Part shown: positions 42,405-50,554 of the stretch, piece by piece
How positions within the stretch are numbered: position 1 is the first letter of the stretch
How the letters are laid out: each line of letters opens with the position of its first letter
NCBI GenBank assembly: GCA_963696495.1
Contig: CAVOKJ010000002.1
Coordinates: 1,550,001 to 1,614,000 of the forward strand
Source of the DNA: Bog-756 sp963696495
GTDB taxonomy: Bacteria > Actinomycetota > Acidimicrobiia > Acidimicrobiales > RAAP-2
Direction: 5' to 3'
DNA length: 64,000 bases
Translations under genes and position numbers: made by a program
The notes under the pieces: model-generated
The model's database searches: none
Told to the model about the DNA's origin: nothing
What the model saw: only the letters and a program-made list of their open reading frames with translations

Positions 42405-44249
42405 TCACTCAACGGTGACCGTCTTGGCCAGGTTCCGGGGCCGGTCGACGTCGTGGCCGTGCGCCTTGGCGAGCCAGTAGGCGAGGAACTGGAGAGGGAT
42501 GGCGTCGATGACCGGCGACAGCATCGGCTCGGTGCGGGGCACCCACAGCATGTGGTCGGCCAACTCCGCCGTCTGCTCGTCGCCGTCGTTGCCCACCAGG
42601 ACGATGGTCGCCCCGCGGCTCCGCACCTCTTGGATGTTCGAGCACATCTTCTCCCACAGCTCGTTGCGGGTGGCGATGCCGACCACCACCGTCCCCGGCT
42701 CGATGAGGGCGATGGGTCCGTGCTTCAGCTCACCGGCCGGATAGCCCTCGGCCCGCAGGTAGGAGATCTCCTTCAGCTTGAGCGCCCCCTCCAGTGCCAC
42801 GGGATGACCGACGTGACGCCCGAGGAAGAAGAAGTCGCGGGCCTCGTCGAGCGCCTGGGCCACCGCCGCCACGTCCTTGGTCCGCTCCAGCACGGTGTCG
42901 AGGTGCTCCGGCAGTTCGAGCATGCAGTCCATCAGGCGGGCGGTCTCGGTGCCGGACAGGGTCCCCCGCGCCTGGGCCAGCACCAGGGCGAGGAACTCCA
43001 GGGCCACGATCTGGGTCAGATAGGTCTTGGTCGCCGCGACGCCGACCTCCGGTCCCGCCCGGGTGTAGAGGACGCCATCGGCCTCGCGGGCCATCGACGA
43101 GTCCACGACGTTCGACACCACCAGGATCTTCGAGCCGAGGGACCGTGCCTCCCGGAGCCCTTGCAGTGTGTCGACGGTCTCGCCGGACTGACTGACGCCG
43201 ATGGTCAGCGTGCCGTCGTCGAGGATCGGGTCGCGATACCGGAACTCGCTGGCGATGTCCACCTGGGTGGGGAGCCGGGCCCACTTCTCGATGGCGTATT
43301 TGCCCACCAGCGCGGCGTGGTAGCTGCTCCCGCAGGCGACGATGCAGACCCGCTCGACGGCCCGGAGCTCGGCGGCGCCGAGGCCGGAGGCGTCGTCGAG
43401 GACGAGCGCCCCATCAGCGCGGCACCGTCCGAGCAACGTGTCGGCCACCGCCGTCGGCTGCTCGTGGATCTCCTTGGTCATGAAGTCGTCGAAGCCCCCC
43501 TGCCGGGAGGCGGCCACGTCCCAGTCGATGGACAGGGCCGTCGCCCTTGCCGGGGCACCGTCCAGCGTCATCACCCGCAGGGCACCCGGCCGGAGCTCGG
43601 CGAGCTGGTCGTCCTCGAGGGCGAACAGCTGCCGGGTCGAGCCCAGCAGGGCCGGGATGTCCGAGGCCAGGAACGACGCGCCGTCACCGACCCCGACGAT
43701 GAGTGGGGAGATCCTCCGGGATGCCACCACCAGGTCGGGCTCGTCGGCGTGGACCGCCGCCACGGCAAAGGAGCCGCGGACCTGCCCCAGTGCACGACGC
43801 AGGCCGTCCGACAGACTCGAGCCGTCCGCCATCTCCGATTCGATCAGATGACAGAGGACCTCCGAGTCGGTCTGGGAGACCAGGACGTGGCCGGCCGCCA
43901 CCAGGCGGTCGGACAGCTCGACGTAGTTCTCGATGATGCCGTTGTGGACGATGGCCAGGCGTCCCGTGCAGTCGAAATGGGGGTGGGCGTTCTCGGCGGT
44001 CGGCTCACCATGGGTCGCCCAACGGGTGTGACCCACCCCACTGCCGGGTCGGGTCGGCGCGTCCTCGGCCAGGCCGCGGAGGTCGCTCACCGAGTGGGTG
44101 CCCTCGGCCGCACGGCACCGCCACAACCCGTCGTGCCCCGACAGCACCACCCCGGCCGAGTCGTAGCCGCGGTACTCCAGGCGCCCCAACCCCTCGAGGA
44201 TCGTCAAGAGGACGTCGTCTGCACCGGTGACGCCGATGATTCCACACAT
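42405..44249 (-). CDS. glmS: glutamine-fructose-6-phosphate aminotransferase
   Basis: The 614-residue protein makes glucosamine-6-phosphate. After Met comes the nucleophile Cys2 in MCGIIGVTG, then the glutaminase residues TRWATHGEP, and two SIS domains with GVSQSGETVDTL and SSYHAALVG in the first, and ends in the typical AKTVTVE. Length is standard. The ATG at 44249 is required by the catalytic Cys. It follows the SDR gene by 5 bases and so belongs to the exopolysaccharide operon, feeding hexosamine precursor. It may also be the only GlmS of the cell, which the window cannot show. No glmS ribozyme-like sequence fits in the 5-base gap. Confidence 0.97.
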   Translation of the reverse strand: MCGIIGVTGADDVLLTILEGLGRLEYRGYDSAGVVLSGHDGLWRCRAAEGTHSVSDLRGLAEDAPTRPGSGVGHTRWATHGEPTAENAHPHFDCTGRLAIVHNGIIENYVELSDRLVAAGHVLVSQTDSEVLCHLIESEMADGSSLSDGLRRALGQVRGSFAVAAVHADEPDLVVASRRISPLIVGVGDGASFLASDIPALLGSTRQLFALEDDQLAELRPGALRVMTLDGAPARATALSIDWDVAASRQGGFDDFMTKEIHEQPTAVADTLLGRCRADGALVLDDASGLGAAELRAVERVCIVACGSSYHAALVGKYAIEKWARLPTQVDIASEFRYRDPILDDGTLTIGVSQSGETVDTLQGLREARSLGSKILVVSNVVDSSMAREADGVLYTRAGPEVGVAATKTYLTQIVALEFLALVLAQARGTLSGTETARLMDCMLELPEHLDTVLERTKDVAAVAQALDEARDFFFLGRHVGHPVALEGALKLKEISYLRAEGYPAGELKHGPIALIEPGTVVVGIATRNELWEKMCSNIQEVRSRGATIVLVGNDGDEQTAELADHMLWVPRTEPMLSPVIDAIPLQFLAYWLAKAHGHDVDRPRNLAKTVTVE

Positions 44250-44254
44250 AGGTC

Positions 44255-45178
44255 TCAGCTCCCTGACTGCCATAGGTCGGACACGGCTGCGGAAATGGAG
44301 GTCGTCGGCACCCACTGGAGATGCTCCCGGAGCAGCGAGACACTGGCCTTCTGCCAGGGGACGGCGGCGGAGCGCCGGGAACCGCCGTCCGTCTCGAAGA
44401 CATCCCCCTCGAACCCGGCGGCGGCGGCCAGGAGCTCCACCATCGAGCGGCTGGACATGGCCACACCCCGGCCGACGTTGAGGATCGGGGGGAGGTCCAC
44501 GGCCCGGGCGGCACGGAGGGTGGCGGTGGCCACGTCCTCGGTGGCCAGGAAGTCACGGTGGGAGGCCAGGGAGCCGAGCGTGATGAACGACTTGTGGGTC
44601 ACCAGCGCCCGCTTGATCTCCCGCACCGCGGTTCCGGCCAGTGAGTTGGCCGGTGCCCGCCGGCCGACGGGGTTGAAGACCCGCAGAACGGTGGCCCGGA
44701 TGGCCCCCCGGTCGGCCAGGTCCCTCACCAGCTCGGTGGCCACCAGTTTGGTCCGCCCGTAGTCGCCGACGGGCCGGGCGGTGGCACCCTCGGTGATGGC
44801 GATCCCCTCGGGCTGGAACCCGTATTCGGCGGCGGAGCCCATGTGCACGAGAGGGATGGGGTCGGCGCAGGCCAGCGCCTTCACCAACTTGTCGACGATG
44901 GTCGTGTTGACCGCCTCGAGCAGTTGCGGTGAGCCCGACGTCGACCCGGCGCAGTTGATGATGGCATCCGGCTTGCTGTAGTCGAAGAGTGCGGCGAAGT
45001 CCTGCACCGAGGCGCGCACCAGGTCCATCCGGCGCCAGTGGCAGGTCGCCGGGATGGCCTGACGGGGCCGATGACCGCTCACGGCGACGAGGAACGACGA
45101 GTCGCCGGAGCGCTCGATGGCCTCACGCACCTGGCTTCCGAGGAAGCCGTTGGCACCGAGTAGGAGGTACCTGGTCAC
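44255..45178 (-). CDS. NAD(P)-dependent sugar-nucleotide epimerase/reductase (extended SDR)
   Basis: The 307-residue protein has the nucleotide motif LGANGFLGSQV (7-17), HMGSAAEYG (catalytic Ser/Thr region) and YGRTKLVATEL (Tyr and Lys). Residues VLRVFNPVG resemble GDP-6-deoxy-lyxo-hexulose reductases and RmlD-like enzymes. In context it may reduce the 4-keto sugar formed by the neighbouring dehydratase. The GTG start overlaps the stop of the nucleotidyltransferase gene (GTGA), so the two are translated together. The exact substrate cannot be told. Confidence 0.85.
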   Translation of the reverse strand: MTRYLLLGANGFLGSQVREAIERSGDSSFLVAVSGHRPRQAIPATCHWRRMDLVRASVQDFAALFDYSKPDAIINCAGSTSGSPQLLEAVNTTIVDKLVKALACADPIPLVHMGSAAEYGFQPEGIAITEGATARPVGDYGRTKLVATELVRDLADRGAIRATVLRVFNPVGRRAPANSLAGTAVREIKRALVTHKSFITLGSLASHRDFLATEDVATATLRAARAVDLPPILNVGRGVAMSSRSMVELLAAAAGFEGDVFETDGGSRRSAAVPWQKASVSLLREHLQWVPTTSISAAVSDLWQSGS

Positions 45179-45936
45179 CGCTGGCCCGGCAGCAGGCGCG
45201 GGCCGAGGACGTCGAACTCCTCGTTGGCCCGGTCATAGTCGTCGGGACGCCCGATGTCGAGCCAGAACCCGTCGAATCCGTAGCTGAACGGCAGCGTCCC
45301 CCGCTCGATGAGGTCCAGCATCAGCTCGTCGAACCCGTAGGGCAGACCGGGCGTGTACCGCTCGAGGTGCCGCTTGCTGACCCCGTAGATGCCCATGCTG
45401 ACCGAGTAGACCATCGGCGGCTTCTCGGTGAAGTTGGTGATCCGGCTGTCCACCACCTCGAGGACCCCGAAGTCGACCTGATGGACGCGGTTGTAGGTGG
45501 CCACGGTCAGCGGCGCGCCGGAGGCGACATGGTGGTCCATCAGATCGCCGTAGTCGAGGTCGGTGAGGATGTCGCCGTTCATGAGCAGGAAGTTCTCCGG
45601 AAGACGGTCCAGGACCATGAGAGCGGGCCCGATGGTGCCGAGTGGTGACTCCTCGTGCACGTAGTCGACCTCGATCCCCCACTGCGACCCGTCCCCGACA
45701 TAGGCGCGGATCAACTGGCCGAGATGGCCGATCGCCAGCGTGGCATGGCGGAAGCCCTTGGCGGCCAGCTGGCGGAGGACGATCTCGAGGATCGAGTACT
45801 GCTCACCGATGGGTACCAGTGGCTTGGGGATGACCGTGGTGTACGGCCGCAGGCGGACACCCTTGCCCCCGGCCAGGATGACCACGTGACGCGTGTCCGT
45901 GGTCGTCGGTTGTCCTGTGTCGATTACGTCGGTCAT
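45175..45936 (-). CDS. sugar-1-phosphate nucleotidyltransferase
   Basis: The 253-residue protein carries the Rossmann-like pyrophosphorylase motif VILAGGKGVRLRPYT (19-33) with PKPLVPIG, the metal site LMNGDILTDLD and FTEKPPMVYSVSMGIYG. It would couple a sugar-1-phosphate to NTP. It resembles RfbA/RmlA and mannose-1-phosphate guanylyltransferases, and also PtmE, which makes GDP-glucosamine derivatives in the legionaminic acid route. Next to a LegB-type dehydratase and GlmS, an amino-sugar phosphate is a plausible substrate (inference). 24 bases separate it from the dehydratase gene. Confidence 0.87.
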   Translation of the reverse strand: MTDVIDTGQPTTTDTRHVVILAGGKGVRLRPYTTVIPKPLVPIGEQYSILEIVLRQLAAKGFRHATLAIGHLGQLIRAYVGDGSQWGIEVDYVHEESPLGTIGPALMVLDRLPENFLLMNGDILTDLDYGDLMDHHVASGAPLTVATYNRVHQVDFGVLEVVDSRITNFTEKPPMVYSVSMGIYGVSKRHLERYTPGLPYGFDELMLDLIERGTLPFSYGFDGFWLDIGRPDDYDRANEEFDVLGPRLLPGQR

Positions 45937-45960
45937 GGCGGTGCCCCCGTCCTGCGTTGG

Positions 45961-46956
45961 TCAGACGTTGTACTGATCGGTCTTGTACTGGCTCAGGTTG
46001 CCGGGATCGGAGAACCACTCGATGGTTGCCGCCAGCCCCTCGGCGAGGGTGTGCGCCGGCTTCCACGAGGCCGCCTGCCGGATGGCCGTGCTGTCGGAGA
46101 CGAGACGGGTCACCTCGGACCGCTCCGGACGGAGCCTGGCGTCATCGACCCGGATCTCCACGTCGGTGCCCATCAGTTCGGCGATCAGCTTGACGGTGTC
46201 GGCCACCGAGATCTCCACGCCCGACCCGGCGTTGAAGGTCCTCCCGACCACGTCCTCGATCGCCGCCTCGAGCATGGACTGGAACGCATGGGCCGTGTCC
46301 AGGACGAAGTTGAAGTCACGGGTCGGGGTCAGCGAACCGAGCTCGATCTCCCGCCGGCCGGCGGCCAGTTGGGAGATCACCGTCGGGATGACCGCCCGGG
46401 CCGACTGGCGGGGTCCGTAGGTGTTGAACGGCCGAAGGGTGACCACGGGGAGGTCGAAGCTCAGGTGGTAGCTCTCGGCGAGCTTGTCGGCGGCGATCTT
46501 CGAGGCCGAGTACGGCGACTGGGCCTGGAGGGGATGGTCCTCGGTGATGGGGACGACCAGGGCGCTCCCGTAGACCTCACTGGTCGACGTGCACACGATC
46601 CGTGCCGTGCCGAGCTTCCGGCCCGCCTCCAGGACGTTCAGCGTGCCCCCGGCATTCGTCTCGAGGTACGACCAGGGAGCCTGGTACGAGTAGGGGATGG
46701 CGATCAGCGCGGCGAGATGGCAGACCATCTCGGCCCCGGTCATCAACGCCATCACCGAGTCGCGGTCCCGCACGTCGCCGGGCACCACCTCGATCGAGGA
46801 GAGGGTCTCCCGGTCGAGCGACTCGAGCCAACCCCACGAGCCGAACGAGTTGTACTGGACCATCGCCCGCACGTGATAACCCGATCCCGCCAGGGTCTCA
46901 GCCAGGTGGGAGCCGATGAATCCGTCGGCTCCGGTGATCGCTACGGTCTTCGGCAT
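45961..46956 (-). CDS. LegB-type nucleotide-sugar 4,6-dehydratase
   Basis: The 331-residue extended SDR has ITGADGFIGSHLAE (7-20), MVQYNSFGSWGWLES, HLAALIAIPYSYQAPWSYLE, TSTSEVYG and SPYSASKIAADKLAE (catalytic Tyr and Lys), then RPFNTYGPRQSARAVIPT. These stretches are characteristic of the LegB group, which removes water from NDP-N-acetylglucosamine to give the 4-keto-6-deoxy sugar. The aminotransferase LegC that follows in legionaminic acid synthesis is absent, so the product here is more likely a 6-deoxy-hexosamine. The ATG at 46956 follows the conserved start. Confidence 0.88.
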   Translation of the reverse strand: MPKTVAITGADGFIGSHLAETLAGSGYHVRAMVQYNSFGSWGWLESLDRETLSSIEVVPGDVRDRDSVMALMTGAEMVCHLAALIAIPYSYQAPWSYLETNAGGTLNVLEAGRKLGTARIVCTSTSEVYGSALVVPITEDHPLQAQSPYSASKIAADKLAESYHLSFDLPVVTLRPFNTYGPRQSARAVIPTVISQLAAGRREIELGSLTPTRDFNFVLDTAHAFQSMLEAAIEDVVGRTFNAGSGVEISVADTVKLIAELMGTDVEIRVDDARLRPERSEVTRLVSDSTAIRQAASWKPAHTLAEGLAATIEWFSDPGNLSQYKTDQYNV

Positions 46957-46988
46957 CGGATTGTCTTCACTTTCTGATCGGCTCGGAG

Positions 46989-48431
46989 CTAGTAGCTCAG
47001 AGGTGAAATGAGCACTCGACTCGACAACAGGGACAACAGGAGGATCGCCGTCCCGCTGGCCGCCAGGAGGGCGTCCAGACCGGTCAGCGGTGCGATGTGG
47101 CGGTGGTCCACGTACGCGGCCGACAGCAGGCCGGCGAGAACGGTGAAGCTGGCCGCCCACGACGCCAGCACCAGGTCGACCCGGCCGGACGTGGCCAGCA
47201 GCAGGGCGAGGAAGAAGGCGATGCCGAGCGCACCGACACAGGCGAGGAGGATGGGGACGTAGCTCGCATCCCTGGCGTAGCCGATCTCGACGCCGGCGAC
47301 GGAGAGGAGGGCGAGGGTGACGACATAGAGGCCGACCGATCTGACGAACGCCGACCGCACCCGACCGCCGAACCGACGGAGATCGGGGCTGGTGGCCAGG
47401 GCCGAGGTGGCCCGGCTCCGGAACGATCGCAGCTGCCACTCCATCAGACCCAGGGTCGCCAGTAGCGGGCAGACGGCGATGACCAGTGCGCCGCCGCTGC
47501 CGTCGAGCTGAGCGGCGAATCCGATGAACACCGAGATGAAGAGCCCGCAACCCAGTCCGTAGGCGAAGAACCTGACGGCCCTGGCCCGGTCGGCCCGGAC
47601 CAGCGTGGGCCGACGCCACCGGCGGGCCAGCAGGTGGCGGTTGGCGACGACCACCACCAGCGCCGCCGTGGCGACCACGCACCACGAGGCCGCCCGGTGG
47701 GTGATCGAGACGGGAAGGAGACCGAGGGCGAGCACCGAGCCGACCACGGCCGGCACCATGCACACGGCCAGCATCCACTCCGCCCGCTGGAACACGAGCA
47801 TCCCGCTGGCGGCGATGTACGCGGCGATGGCCACCGCCAGCACGGTGCTGGTCTCGTTCCCTCCCAGGAGCCGGACGGCGAGCACGGCACAGCCCAGGCA
47901 GAGGAGGGCACACGCCATGACCGAGGTGAAGGCGACCAGCGAATCGCTCCGTTCGTCCCCGCGCCCCCGCAGCGACCAGGCGACGGTGGCGGATGCCTGC
48001 CCCGCCCCCCAGGCAACGGTGAGACCGACGGGGAGGACCCACCAGCGCACGTGGAGCGCGAATCCGGTCACCACCACCGGGAGGAACAGGGCGGGCAGGG
48101 CGTAGAGCGCCCCCCTCAGCAGGTCGACGGGGCCTCCCATCACCACCGAGGTGGATGTCGGTGGGTCGACGTCGACGAACGGCAGCGACGCGTAGACGGC
48201 CTCGGCCGCGGTGAACACGTCCGGGTACCCGAAGGAGTCGATGGCCACCCGGCTGCTCACCCCGTGCGTCTCCAGGCGGGCGGCCACCTCCAGCGCGTCG
48301 ACCGCCGCCGAGCACTGGGCGGCCAGTTGGGGGTCGCGCAGCACCCACGCGGTGATGTCGGCGTAGGGTCGATCGCCCCGCACCTTCACCTGGCCGACCG
48401 GTCGGTTCGTCATCTCCGACTGCGTGGTCAT
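46989..48431 (-). CDS. polytopic membrane protein coupled to PelF, candidate polysaccharide exporter
   Basis: The 480-residue protein has a ~100-residue soluble N-terminus (ADITAWVLRDPQLAAQ, RLETHGVSSRVAIDS) followed by about 11-12 membrane segments up to the C-terminus (for example ALPALFLPVVVTGFAL, SVMACALLCLGCAVLAV, VVATAALVVVVA). I recognise no family by sequence. Its ATG overlaps the pelF-like stop (ATGA), so the two proteins are made together, as PelF and the membrane transporter PelG are in Pel systems. It is a candidate for the exporter or PelG replacement. Membrane topology is by eye. Confidence 0.8.
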   Translation of the reverse strand: MTTQSEMTNRPVGQVKVRGDRPYADITAWVLRDPQLAAQCSAAVDALEVAARLETHGVSSRVAIDSFGYPDVFTAAEAVYASLPFVDVDPPTSTSVVMGGPVDLLRGALYALPALFLPVVVTGFALHVRWWVLPVGLTVAWGAGQASATVAWSLRGRGDERSDSLVAFTSVMACALLCLGCAVLAVRLLGGNETSTVLAVAIAAYIAASGMLVFQRAEWMLAVCMVPAVVGSVLALGLLPVSITHRAASWCVVATAALVVVVANRHLLARRWRRPTLVRADRARAVRFFAYGLGCGLFISVFIGFAAQLDGSGGALVIAVCPLLATLGLMEWQLRSFRSRATSALATSPDLRRFGGRVRSAFVRSVGLYVVTLALLSVAGVEIGYARDASYVPILLACVGALGIAFFLALLLATSGRVDLVLASWAASFTVLAGLLSAAYVDHRHIAPLTGLDALLAASGTAILLLSLLSSRVLISPLSY

Positions 48432-50017
48432 AGCGCCGCTCCGAGGGGACGGGCCAGCGCGCTCCACTGGATGAGATCGAACGCATTCCTGGGTGCCGGC
48501 TCGGTCCGGGACTTGGACACGCCACGCCTCTGGGACACCGCCGGCAACTGGCTGGTCAGGGCCCGGTCCGACGCGGCGAGGACCGGGGCGCTCGAGGCGA
48601 GACCCGTCGCATCACGGTAGAGGTCGGCGAAGACGGCGAGGCTCTGCTCGAGGGTGAACATCGACAGGATCCGGTTGCGGGCGGCGTCGCCCATGGTCCT
48701 TCGCAGGTTGGCGTCCGACAGCAGCTGCAGGCACGCCTCAGCCATCGCTTCGGGATGCTGCGGGGGCACGACCAGGCCGGCGTCGCCGGTGGCCTCCCTC
48801 ACCCCTCCGACGTCGGTCGCCACCGTGGGCATCCCTGATGCCATCGCCTCGATGAGCGTGTACGGGAACCCCTCGGAGATGCTGGTGAGCAGCACGACGT
48901 GCCCGGCGTGGTAGGCGTCGACCACCGAGTCCACCCGTCCCTCGAAGGTGGCCGAGCCGATCAGTCCCAGTGAGTCCCGGAGGGCGACGCAACGGTGGAA
49001 GTAGGCCTGGTTCTCGGCGGCGGCGGCGCCGAAGATCCGCAGGCGGGCGATGGGGATGGCCTGCCGTACCCGGGCGAATGCCCGGAGCAGTGTCTCCACG
49101 TCCTTCAACGGATCGATCCGTCCCAGCCAGACCAGGGTCGGGACGGCCGGCTCGATTGCCCCGGTGACGAAGCTGTCGACGTCGACCCCGTTGTAGACCG
49201 GGTGGATGCGCTCGGGGGCGGCTCCGTTGGCCTCGAGCCACTGTCGGTTGTACTCGCTCCCCGGTGCGATGCAACCGGCCACCTGATAGCCGGCCCAGGT
49301 GAGGTGCTTGTAGAAGCGCAGCATGATGCAGCGCACGGCGTGCGAGAACTGGTGGGACCCGAGCGCCAGGTATCGCTCCCGGAGGTAGATGCCGTGCTCA
49401 CTGATGATCAGGGGCGTGCCGTAGGCCCAGTTGGCGGCGAGACCGGGGAGCACCGAAAGCCCGTTCGCCGTGGCGTGGCACAAATCCGCCGTGGGTGGTG
49501 GGGCGAACAGAGGTCGCAGCTGATGCTCGATGAGCTCGAGGGCGACGCTGGCATCGAGGACGGAGACCGGGCCCGGCTCTGCGCCCAGCACCCGGTCACT
49601 CCGACTGGCCTCGCCCATGGCCCGGAGCAGGATCCCCAACGAGGACTTGGAGCGGAGGGCCCCGGCCAACGGAGCCCGTCGCGAGATCTCGAAGAGCTGG
49701 CGCAGTGCCTCGAGGAACTCCGGCCCACCATCCGGATGCGCCATGGCCGCCACCAACCTGACGAACGCGTCCCGCAGATCGCCGGCGCTGCGGGCCCGGC
49801 GCCCGGACGTGGGCGATGATCCCCACAAGGCGACGGTGCGCACGCCGTCCACGTTGTCGGGGAGCGCCCACGTCGGCTCGATGTCGTCCGAGGCGGTGAT
49901 GGCGTGCACGGTGAAGCGGTGCGGTGCCAACCCGCGGATGAGCTGATCGCACCACACGCTGACGCCACCGGGATGGTACGGGTAGGTACCCTCGGCGAGG
50001 AGTGCGACGTCCATCAC
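48428..50017 (-). CDS. pelF: PelF-like GT4 glycosyltransferase
   Basis: The 529-residue protein starts with VALLAEGTYPYHPGGVSVWCDQLI, close to the PelF opening, and has LIISEHGIYLRERYL, IAPGSEYNRQWLEANG, HPVYNGVDVDSF, LVWLGRIDPLKDVETLLRAF and the donor-binding SEGFPYTLIEAMASGMPTVATDVGG. PelF polymerises UDP-GalNAc/GlcNAc in the Pel polysaccharide pathway in the cytoplasm, together with a membrane partner. A ~40-residue C-terminal tail is extra. It starts with GTG 50017 (GAAGGA at 8 bases) or ATG 50014 and heads a run of seven minus-strand genes with 4-, 32-, 24-, 4- and 5-base junctions. Confidence 0.9.
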   Translation of the reverse strand: MMDVALLAEGTYPYHPGGVSVWCDQLIRGLAPHRFTVHAITASDDIEPTWALPDNVDGVRTVALWGSSPTSGRRARSAGDLRDAFVRLVAAMAHPDGGPEFLEALRQLFEISRRAPLAGALRSKSSLGILLRAMGEASRSDRVLGAEPGPVSVLDASVALELIEHQLRPLFAPPPTADLCHATANGLSVLPGLAANWAYGTPLIISEHGIYLRERYLALGSHQFSHAVRCIMLRFYKHLTWAGYQVAGCIAPGSEYNRQWLEANGAAPERIHPVYNGVDVDSFVTGAIEPAVPTLVWLGRIDPLKDVETLLRAFARVRQAIPIARLRIFGAAAAENQAYFHRCVALRDSLGLIGSATFEGRVDSVVDAYHAGHVVLLTSISEGFPYTLIEAMASGMPTVATDVGGVREATGDAGLVVPPQHPEAMAEACLQLLSDANLRRTMGDAARNRILSMFTLEQSLAVFADLYRDATGLASSAPVLAASDRALTSQLPAVSQRRGVSKSRTEPAPRNAFDLIQWSALARPLGAAL

Positions 50018-50099
50018 GCGACCGATCCTTCGCGGAAGCGAGGGTCGACGAGTGGGGTCGATCGGAGATGGGGTCGGTTCGGCTTCATCGTCGGATACG

Positions 50100-50105
50100 A
50101 CAGTA
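50100..50105 (-). promoter_or_regulatory. candidate -10 element of the exopolysaccharide operon
   Basis: TACTGT on the minus strand with TGTTCA 17 bases upstream (3 of 6 to consensus). Leader of about 75 bases to 50017. Confidence 0.3.
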
Positions 50106-50495
50106 AAGATCCGACTCCTGCGTGAACACCCCCGACTTAGACGGTGCGTTCCTGGTGCCGCGCGCGCAATATCGGCGGTTCACCTGCATGAATACCGCGC
50201 CGACCCTGGCAACAGCGACCCACCACCCTCGGATTACACGGACCTCGTCGTCCATCGGCTACTGGAGCCGAGTGCGGTCGGCGGAGTGGCCGTCGCCACT
50301 CGCACTGGGTGGCGACGATGCCCGTCCGATGACGTGCGCCGCTCGCCCGATGACCGGTGCGGACGTCGCATGGACCGATTCCTCGGTTGGGTCCGGGGGG
50401 CGGCGTCCAAATGCCGGGGTCGGCCTCCGGTGTAGCCGTCAAAGTGCAGGGTGAGGTGGGGAGAGTGCAGGGTAGGCAGGCCACCCGTCGAGGCT

Positions 50496-50501
50496 TACTG
50501 T
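50496..50501 (+). promoter_or_regulatory. candidate -10 element of the deacetylase-like gene
   Basis: TACTGT with TAGGCA (4 of 6 to TTGACA) 17 bases upstream. Leader of about 47 bases ending in GGGAGAG before ATG 50555. Confidence 0.35.
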
Positions 50502-50554
50502 GCCTGGAGCGTCGGCACGCACTGGGCAGGGGCCGCGCAAGGGAGAGCAATCCA

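Larger units (their letters stand above)
50018..50554. other. divergent regulatory gap between pelF-like gene and deacetylase-like gene
   Basis: No gene is supported here. The segment 50090-50260 is less GC-rich than the genes. Both candidate -10 boxes read TACTGT, one for each direction, which could mean joint control. I found no clear regulator binding palindrome. Confidence 0.5.

Noticed and set aside
44250..44254. glmS ribozyme or riboswitch upstream of glmS
   Set aside because: Only 5 bases separate glmS from the preceding gene and no ribozyme core was seen.
42405..46956. Complete legionaminic acid pathway
   Set aside because: The aminotransferase, acetyltransferase, hydrolysing epimerase, synthase and CMP-transferase genes are missing from the operon.
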